A stretch of DNA of 47,063 nt, taken from NCBI RefSeq assembly GCF_005870025.1, contig NZ_VATA01000048.1, positions 1-47,063 on the forward strand, read 5' to 3'. Every line of letters begins with the position of its first letter. Positions within the stretch are counted from its first letter, which is position 1. This DNA comes from Poseidonocella sp. HB161398 (GTDB taxonomy: Bacteria > Pseudomonadota > Alphaproteobacteria > Rhodobacterales > Rhodobacteraceae). The notes below the pieces were generated by a model, which saw only the letters and a list, made by a program, of their open reading frames with translations, ran no database searches and was not told the DNA's origin. This document shows, one piece after another, positions 42,014 through 47,063 of this stretch. The position numbers and the translations under genes are program-made.

Positions 42014-42262
42014 GGCGGTCCTCCCGGGCTGTCTCGTCCTCGCCAGAGGGTAGGCGCGGCGGCAGAAATTTGTCAATTCATCATTCCTGAATCATCGGCC
42101 TGGCGGCGGATTTCTAGATGGAATCCGGGGAAATGTCATTGGAAATAGCTGAAAGATAACGATAAAAATACTCACCCGACGTCCTTCTGCCTCCCGGAGA
42201 AAGGCGGTTGACAGGTTTGCAACTATTCGGGATGCTCAGTCCGAACGGTGCAGGAGGAGCGC
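42014..42262. promoter_or_regulatory. Divergent promoter region between the two sugar-acid operons
   Basis: Toward the DapA-like gene, TTGACA lies at 42208-42213 with a weak GATGCT 17 bases later. Toward the alcohol dehydrogenase, TTGACA lies at 42076-42071 on the minus strand with TACCCT (42052-42047) 18 bases later. ATTCA-N7-TGAAT at 42076-42092 is an inverted repeat touching the second -35 box and is a candidate regulator site. The middle (42130-42180) is AT-rich. No regulator gene for it lies in the window. Confidence 0.55.
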
Positions 42263-43156
42263 ATGACCGGGAAACAGGCCTTCGTCGCGGTGGTGACATG
42301 CTTCCACGAGGACGAGCGCGTGAACTACGCCGCGACCCGCGCCCAGGTGCGGCGCCAGGTCGAGGCGGGCAACAACATCATGTGCGCCGGGACCAATGGC
42401 GATTTCACCGCGCTGACCTACGAGGAGAAGGTCCGCCTGACCGCAGAGGTGGTCGAGGAGGCGGATGGCCGGGCGCAGGTCTTCGTCAATGCCGGCATGC
42501 CCGGCACCTTCGAAACGGTGATGCTGGCACGCGACCTCGCCGCGACCGGCGTCGACGGGATCGCGGTCATCACCCCCTTCTTCATCGACTGCACCCAGGA
42601 CGGGCTCTACCGGCATTTCGCTTCCGTGGCGGATGCGGTCGACCGGCCGGTCTATCTCTACGACATCCCGGCGCGGACCCAGAACCATGTCGAGCCGGAG
42701 ACCGCGCGCCGTCTGGCCGGGCACGGAAACATCAAGGGGATCAAGGACTCGGGCGGGGCGCAGGAGACGTTGGAGGCCTATCTGCAGGTCGCGCGCGAGG
42801 CCGGGGATTTCGGCGTCTGGTCGGGGCCGGACCATCTGGTCCACTGGGCGCTGGAAAACGGCGCGGCGGGCTGCATTTCCGGGCTGGGAAACGTGATGCC
42901 GCAGGTGCTGGCGCAGATCGTCGGCTGCTTCAACGCGGGCGACCAGGCAGGCGCGGCGGCGGCGCAGGAGATCTACGGCGCGTTCCGGCGCGACCTCTAC
43001 GGGCTCGGCTATCCGCCGGCGCTGGTCAAGCGCGCGCTCTGGGTGATGGACCCTTCGGTCGGCGCCTCGCGCCAGCCGGCGCTGCTGCCCGATCCCGCGC
43101 AGGACCGTGCCATCGAGGCGGTGCTGCGCAAGTACGACCTGATGGCGGAGGCCTGA
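42263..43156 (+). CDS. DapA-family aldolase/lyase
   Basis: TIM-barrel lyase of the dihydrodipicolinate synthase/N-acetylneuraminate lyase superfamily, 297 residues. The Schiff-base Lys is in [10 protein letters not shown] (about residue 165), the catalytic Tyr in [11 protein letters not shown] (about 136-146), and the carboxylate-binding segment in [11 protein letters not shown] (about 46-56), where DapA has GTTGE. The changed GTNGD motif and the setting beside PdxA and a sugar-acid kinase argue against lysine biosynthesis and for a catabolic 2-oxo-acid aldolase or dehydratase. An AGGAGGAG site favours the ATG at 42263 over a GTG 15 bases upstream. Confidence 0.9.
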   Translation: MTGKQAFVAVVTCFHEDERVNYAATRAQVRRQVEAGNNIMCAGTNGDFTALTYEEKVRLTAEVVEEADGRAQVFVNAGMPGTFETVMLARDLAATGVDGIAVITPFFIDCTQDGLYRHFASVADAVDRPVYLYDIPARTQNHVEPETARRLAGHGNIKGIKDSGGAQETLEAYLQVAREAGDFGVWSGPDHLVHWALENGAAGCISGLGNVMPQVLAQIVGCFNAGDQAGAAAAQEIYGAFRRDLYGLGYPPALVKRALWVMDPSVGASRQPALLPDPAQDRAIEAVLRKYDLMAEA

Positions 43157-43160
43157 ACCG

Positions 43161-44153
43161 ATGAGCCGATCCCCGATCGTGATCACCATGGGCGACCCGT
43201 CGGGCGTCGGTGCCGAAGTGACCGTCAAGGCGCTGGCCGCGCTGCCCGAGGCCGAACGCGCGGGCATCGCCGTGATCGGCGACCGCGCGACGCTGGCCCG
43301 CGCGGCGGAGGCCGCGGGCGTGGCGCTGGCGCTGCGGGACCATGACAGCCCGGGCGGGGCGGGCGCGATCCGCGTGATCCATGTGCCGGTCGAGGGGCTG
43401 CCGGGCGAGTTCGGCGTGCTCAGCCCGGCCTGCGGCGAGGCCTCCTTCCGCTATATCGAGCGGGCGGTGGAGATGACGGCCGCGGGCGATGCGGCGATGA
43501 TCGTCACCGCGCCGATCAACAAGGCGGCGCTGAACGCGGCGGGGCACCATTACGACGGCCATACCGGCATGCTGGCGCATCTGACCGGGCAGAAGACCTC
43601 CTGGATGCTGCTGGCCTCGCCGACGCTGAACGTGCTGCATGTCTCGACCCATGTCGCGCTGCGCGAGGCGATCGAGCGGGCGACGACCGAGCGGGTGCTG
43701 GAGACGATCCGCATGGGACACCGCCATTTCCGCCGCATGGGCGTCGCGACCCCGCGGATCGCCGTGGCCGGGATCAACCCGCATTGCGGCGAGAACGGGC
43801 TTTTCGGCACCGAGGATGACGAGCGGATCGCGCCCGCGGTCGCCGCCGCCCGGGCCGAGGGGATCGACGTCGCCGGGCCGGTCCCGGCCGATACCGTCTA
43901 CTACCGCGCGCATCAGGGCGCCTTCGACCTGGTGATCGCGCAGTATCACGACCAGGGGCACATCCCGATCAAGCTGATCGCCTTCGACACGGCGGTGAAT
44001 GTCTCGCTCGGCCTGCCGATCGACCGCTGCTCGGTCGATCACGGCACGGCGTTCGACATTGCCGGAACCGGCCGCGCCAACCACGTCAACATGCTGGCGG
44101 CGCTGAGCTATGCCGGGAAACTTGTTGCAGCCCGGGCCGCGGAACCGGCATGA
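43161..44153 (+). CDS. pdxA: PdxA-family 4-hydroxythreonine-4-phosphate dehydrogenase (PdxA2-like)
   Basis: NAD-dependent decarboxylating dehydrogenase, 330 residues. Start [13 protein letters not shown] (about 8-20) is diagnostic. Metal-binding histidines are in [15 protein letters not shown] (about 129-143), [12 protein letters not shown] (about 158-169) and [11 protein letters not shown] (about 261-271); the Lys in [10 protein letters not shown]-type [11 protein letters not shown] is at about 120. PdxA2 proteins act on D-threonate or erythronate 4-phosphate and give dihydroxyacetone phosphate plus CO2; the DUF1537 kinase across the divergent promoter would supply that substrate. It begins four bases after the DapA-like stop. 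Assignment to catabolism over pyridoxal synthesis is inferred from context. Confidence 0.92.
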   Translation: MSRSPIVITMGDPSGVGAEVTVKALAALPEAERAGIAVIGDRATLARAAEAAGVALALRDHDSPGGAGAIRVIHVPVEGLPGEFGVLSPACGEASFRYIERAVEMTAAGDAAMIVTAPINKAALNAAGHHYDGHTGMLAHLTGQKTSWMLLASPTLNVLHVSTHVALREAIERATTERVLETIRMGHRHFRRMGVATPRIAVAGINPHCGENGLFGTEDDERIAPAVAAARAEGIDVAGPVPADTVYYRAHQGAFDLVIAQYHDQGHIPIKLIAFDTAVNVSLGLPIDRCSVDHGTAFDIAGTGRANHVNMLAALSYAGKLVAARAAEPA

Positions 44154-44202
44154 CAGGAGAGACCGGCGCCGGAGGGGCGGCGGACTCGAGGGGGGAACAT
44201 GA

Positions 44203-45078
44203 ATGACGCAGCAGCAGGCACGGGCCGGGCTCCTGATCATGGTCGCGGTGACGATCGGCGGGGCGGCGGATTCGGTGATCGTGCGTCTTCTGGCCGGCGA
44301 GATCCCGGCGATGCAGATCGGCTTCACCCGGGCGCTCTTCGGCGTCGTCGCGCTGGCGCCGCTGATCGCGCGGCGGCCGGAGATCCTGCGGACGAGCGCG
44401 CGCTGGAGCCATGTGCTGCGCGCCGCGCTGAAGCTCGTATCGCTGGTGCTGCTCTTCGCGGCGCTGCAGCGGGCGCCCCTGGCGACGGTGACGGCCATCG
44501 GCTTCGCCTCGCCGCTTTTCGTGGCGCTCGGCGCCTGGCTGGTGCTCAGCGAGGTGCCGGACGGGTTCCGCAGCGCGGGTCTGATGCTGGGCTTTGCCGG
44601 GATCGTGGTGATCCTCGGCCCGGCCCTGGGCGAGGCGCAGGGGCCGGCGCTGATGCTGGCGCTGGGATCGGCGGTCACCACCGCGGCGATCCAGCTGATG
44701 CTCAAGGTCATGGGGCGTGCGGACGGCGCGCTGACGCTGGTGGCCTGGAACCTGATCGCCTCGGTGCCGCTGGCGCTGCTGCCCGCGGCGCTGGTCTGGG
44801 TCTGGCCGAGCCCGCTGCAATGGGGGCTCCTGGCCGCGCAGGGGGTGATCGGCACCGCCTGCCAGCTCGGCGTCACCCGGGCGCTGCAGCTGGCCGATGC
44901 CTCGCTGGTGGCGCCGGTGGACTTCCTACGGCTGCCCTTCGTGGCGCTGGCCGCCTGGCTGGTCTTCGCCGAGCTGCCGCCCCCGGCGACCTTCCTTGGC
45001 GGGGCGATGGTCTTCGCCGCGGTGATGGTGCTGTCGCTGGCGGCGCGGCGGCCGCGCCGCGCGGAGGGCCGCGGATAA
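44203..45078 (+). CDS. EamA/DMT-family transporter
   Basis: Drug/metabolite transporter superfamily permease of 291 residues with ten hydrophobic segments in two EamA repeats. The first includes GFTRALFGVVALAPLIA and ALQRAPLATVTAIGFASPLF (about 88-107). The second includes TACQLGVTRALQLADASLVA and PVDFLRLPFVALAAWLVFAE (about 242-261). It may carry a sugar acid or metabolite of the adjacent pathway. An out-of-frame ATG lies four bases upstream, but the GAGGGGGG site at seven bases favours 44203. The gene follows pdxA after 49 bases. Confidence 0.9.
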   Translation: MTQQQARAGLLIMVAVTIGGAADSVIVRLLAGEIPAMQIGFTRALFGVVALAPLIARRPEILRTSARWSHVLRAALKLVSLVLLFAALQRAPLATVTAIGFASPLFVALGAWLVLSEVPDGFRSAGLMLGFAGIVVILGPALGEAQGPALMLALGSAVTTAAIQLMLKVMGRADGALTLVAWNLIASVPLALLPAALVWVWPSPLQWGLLAAQGVIGTACQLGVTRALQLADASLVAPVDFLRLPFVALAAWLVFAELPPPATFLGGAMVFAAVMVLSLAARRPRRAEGRG

Positions 45079-45127
45079 GTGCAGGACAAAGCGGCCTGGA
45101 CGGGCCGCCGGACGAGGGACACCGGAG

Positions 45128-45160
45128 CCGCCCGTAAGACGCCAAAGGCGCGACGGGCGG
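45128..45160 (+). other. Hairpin between the DMT and ABC transporter genes
   Basis: CCGCCCGT pairs with ACGGGCGG, and inside it CGCC pairs with GGCG around an AAA loop. No U-tract follows. It may end the upstream transcript or protect the leader of the binding-protein mRNA. The rest of this 146-base gap shows no gene. Confidence 0.5.
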
Positions 45161-45224
45161 ATCCGGACAAGCGCAGACCGGCCGGCGCGAACCGGAACGG
45201 CCGGCAACTTGGGAGGAGAAACAA

Positions 45225-46724
45225 ATGGATAACCGCCTTGCCCTGCTTTGCGGGGCTGCCCTGTCCTGCCTGGCGCTGCCGGCGCTGGCAGCCGATACGG
45301 ATGTCACCATCGTGCTCAATGAAGAGCTCGAGACGCTGGAACCCTGCATGTCCTCGCAGTCGAATATCGGCCGGGTGCTCCTGCAGAACATCTCGGAGAC
45401 GATGACCGAGCTCGACCCGTCGAATGGCAGCCTGATGCCGCGGCTGGCCACCTCCTGGGAAGAGACCGACGACGCCACCTGGCGCTTCCACCTGCGCGAG
45501 GGCGTGACCTTCTCCGACGGCTCGGCCTTCGATGCCGAGGACGTGAAGCATTCGGTGGAGCGCACGCTTTCCGACCAGCTCACCTGCGAGATCGGCGCCA
45601 AGTATTTCGGCGGCATGGCGATCACCCCCACCGTGGTCGATGCGCATACGATCGACATCGCCTCGGACCCGGCGCAGCCGATCCTGCCCTTGCTGATGTC
45701 GACCCTGACCATCGTGCCCTCGGAAACCCCGATGGAATTCACCCGCGATCCGGTTGGCACCGGCCCCTACGAGCTGACCGAGTACAATGTCGGCCAGAAC
45801 ATTACCCTGACGCGGCGCGACGGCTACTGGGGCGACGCGCCCACGGTGACCAAGGCGAGCTATGTCTTCCGCACCGATGACGCGGTGCGCGCGGCGATGG
45901 TGCAGACCGGCGAGGCGGATATCGCGCCGCTGATCTCGCAGACCGACGCGACCAACGAGGCCACCGACTTCGCCTATCCCAACTCCGAGACCACCTATCT
46001 GCGCATCGACGCGCTGACCCCGCCGCTCGACGATCTGCGGGTGCGCCAGGCGCTGAACATGGCGGTCGACCGCGAGGCCTTCCTCGGCACGCTGATCCCC
46101 GAGGGCGCCGAGATCGCCACCCACATGACCGTGCCCTCGACGCTGGGCGCGGACGAGGATCTGGCGGTTCCGGCCTATGATCCCGAGGGCGCCAGGGCCC
46201 TGCTGGAAGAGGCCCGCGCCGACGGCGTGCCGGTCGATACCGAGATCCTGCTGCTGGGCCGGCTGGGCAACTTCCCCAATGTCACCGAGGTGATGGAGGC
46301 GCTGCAGTCGATGTTCGCCGATGCCGGCTTCAACGTGAAGCTGCAGATGGTCGAAGTGGCGGAATGGGTGAAATACTACTCGAAGCCCTTCGCGGCCGGC
46401 GACACCCCGGCGCTGGTGCAGGCGATGCATGACAACAACCGCGGCGATCCGGTCTTCTCGATGTACTTCAAGTATGCCTGCGACGGGCTGCAGTCGGGCA
46501 TCTGCGACGAGGAGCTCGATGCCGATATCGCCAAGGCCACCGGCACGCCGGGCGACGGCCGCGCCGCGGAATGGCGCAAGGTCTTCGCGCGGGCGCATGA
46601 CATCTCGGCGGACGTGTTCCTGTTCCACATGGTGGGCTTCTCCCGGGTGAGCGAGCGGCTCGACTTCACCCCGACCATCGCCACGAATTCCGAGCTGCAG
46701 CTGTCGCAGATCGAGTTCAACTGA
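45225..46724 (+). CDS. ABC transporter substrate-binding protein (dipeptide/nickel type)
   Basis: Family 5 periplasmic binding protein, 499 residues. The signal peptide LALLCGAALSCLALPALA ends before ADTDV at about residue 23, with no lipobox after the cleavage site. Landmarks are TLEPCMSSQSNIGRVLLQNI (about 37-56), TWRFHLREGVTFSDGSAFDA (about 86-105), DVKHSVERTL, PVGTGPYEL (about 176-184), and LDDLRVRQALNMAVDREAFL near 266-285. Members bind peptides, nickel chelates, sugars or opines, so the ligand is open; the neighbouring sugar-acid genes suggest a related solute. GGGAGGAG precedes the ATG. A hairpin directly after the stop separates it from the permease. Confidence 0.93.
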   Translation: MDNRLALLCGAALSCLALPALAADTDVTIVLNEELETLEPCMSSQSNIGRVLLQNISETMTELDPSNGSLMPRLATSWEETDDATWRFHLREGVTFSDGSAFDAEDVKHSVERTLSDQLTCEIGAKYFGGMAITPTVVDAHTIDIASDPAQPILPLLMSTLTIVPSETPMEFTRDPVGTGPYELTEYNVGQNITLTRRDGYWGDAPTVTKASYVFRTDDAVRAAMVQTGEADIAPLISQTDATNEATDFAYPNSETTYLRIDALTPPLDDLRVRQALNMAVDREAFLGTLIPEGAEIATHMTVPSTLGADEDLAVPAYDPEGARALLEEARADGVPVDTEILLLGRLGNFPNVTEVMEALQSMFADAGFNVKLQMVEVAEWVKYYSKPFAAGDTPALVQAMHDNNRGDPVFSMYFKYACDGLQSGICDEELDADIAKATGTPGDGRAAEWRKVFARAHDISADVFLFHMVGFSRVSERLDFTPTIATNSELQLSQIEFN

Positions 46725-46731
46725 CCCGGCG

Positions 46732-46752
46732 GGGGCGGCGCTGCGCCGCCCC
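46732..46752 (+). terminator. Intra-operon attenuating hairpin
   Basis: GGGGCGGCG and CGCCGCCCC form a perfect nine-base stem with a CTG loop, followed by TCTT. It lies between the binding-protein and permease genes. Such hairpins commonly keep binding-protein mRNA more abundant than permease mRNA. Confidence 0.65.
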
Positions 46753-46772
46753 TCTTCCGCGGGACCGAGGCC

Positions 46773-47063
46773 ATGACGACCCCAGACACATCGAAGGCCG
46801 CTCCTGCGGCCCGCAAGGACCCCGGCGAGCCCGGTCCGGTCCGCACCTTCCTCAAGCTCCTGTGGGCCGACAAGATGGCGACCTGCGCCGCCATCTTCCT
46901 CGTCGCCGTCATCGCCTGCGCCGTCTTCGGCCCGATGCTGCTCGAGGCGGTCTCGTCCAAGCAGAACCTGCGCGGCCGCAATGCCGTGCCCTTCCTCTTC
47001 GAGCAGGACTGGACGATGTGGCTCGGCGGCGACCAGCTGGGCCGGCCGCTGCTGGCGCGGATC
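46773..47063 (+). CDS. ABC transporter permease (DppC-type), 5' part
   Basis: The first 97 codons of a DppC-like inner-membrane permease, cut by the window end. The product begins MTTPDTSKAAPAARKDPG, has LLWADKMATCAAIFLVAVIA as the N-terminal entry to the first membrane segment (about 29-48) and reaches the family hallmark LGGDQLGRPLLARI at 84-97, equivalent to LGTDxLGRDxLSR. The ATG has a weak GGACCGAGG site. A DppC-type gene directly after the binding protein is an unusual order, since DppB normally comes first; dppB may follow outside the window. Confidence 0.85.
   Translation, partial: MTTPDTSKAAPAARKDPGEPGPVRTFLKLLWADKMATCAAIFLVAVIACAVFGPMLLEAVSSKQNLRGRNAVPFLFEQDWTMWLGGDQLGRPLLARI

Noticed and set aside
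44199-45137. Alternative frame starting at an ATG four bases upstream of the DMT transporter
   Set aside because: Product is Gly/Arg/Ala-rich without membrane segments, and the ribosome site spacing fits 44203.
43026-46628. Minus-strand open frame of 1200 codons opposite the DapA-like, PdxA, DMT and ABC genes
   Set aside because: It is antisense to four well-recognised genes, is Arg/His-rich and has no motif. Long shadow frames are expected at this GC content.

Overview
The window is very GC-rich, about 70% by eye. Genes are tightly packed, ATGA/GTGA stop-start overlaps are frequent, and TRAP, DMT and ABC importers sit beside acyl-CoA catabolic enzymes. This suggests an alphaproteobacterium of the Rhodobacterales (Roseobacter/Paracoccus-like). 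That assignment is an inference from gene content. No rRNA, tRNA or CRISPR array was seen.

(1) 0-4.4 kb, minus strand: an operon reading acyl-CoA dehydrogenase, HTD2/MaoC-type hydratase, CitE-type lyase, etfB, divergent from a LysR regulator. It looks like an oxidation-hydration-cleavage route for a branched dicarboxyl-CoA. Between the hydratase and the lyase lies about 0.85 kb that reads as degenerate tandem copies of the 5' end of the lyase gene.

(2) 5.5-21.2 kb: a contiguous catabolic regulon around an IclR regulator. It holds an alpha/beta hydrolase lacking its Ser nucleophile, a two-subunit 3-oxoacid CoA-transferase, a SnoaL-like protein and a metallo-beta-lactamase fold enzyme. A seven-gene beta-oxidation operon follows (two thiolases, PaaI thioesterase, SDR, enoyl-CoA hydratase, acyl-CoA dehydrogenase, GST), then a TRAP transporter and an acetyl-CoA hydrolase/transferase. 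All six transcription units carry the same 23-bp tripartite site GGAC-N4-GTTC-N7-GGAC (two with small deviations), always in the same orientation relative to the gene. In four units it lies just downstream of a TTGACA -35 box. This is the best candidate for an undescribed system: the substrate is unknown, but the regulon borders can be read from the DNA.

(3) 22.1-26.6 kb: a DHA2-type MFS exporter, nitroreductase, short AMP-forming ligase and thiolase-like protein with altered active site, the last three joined by ATGA overlaps; a possible small-molecule biosynthesis and export cassette. (4) 26.7-29.2 kb: the metNIQ methionine importer. (5) 29.3-31.9 kb: decayed DNA with remnants of an unknown gene, a 2Fe-2S ferredoxin and a TRAP large permease, then an IS6-family element whose transposase is split by a MITE-like insertion with a target duplication.

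(6) 32.0-39.3 kb: signalling genes: a CheB-CheR-PAS hybrid, a single-domain response regulator, a membrane hybrid histidine kinase and a GGDEF-EAL protein. (7) 39.8-47.1 kb: a four-carbon sugar-acid type module (DUF1537 kinase and iron alcohol dehydrogenase, divergent from a DapA-like lyase and PdxA), then a DMT permease and the start of a dipeptide-type ABC importer that runs off the end.
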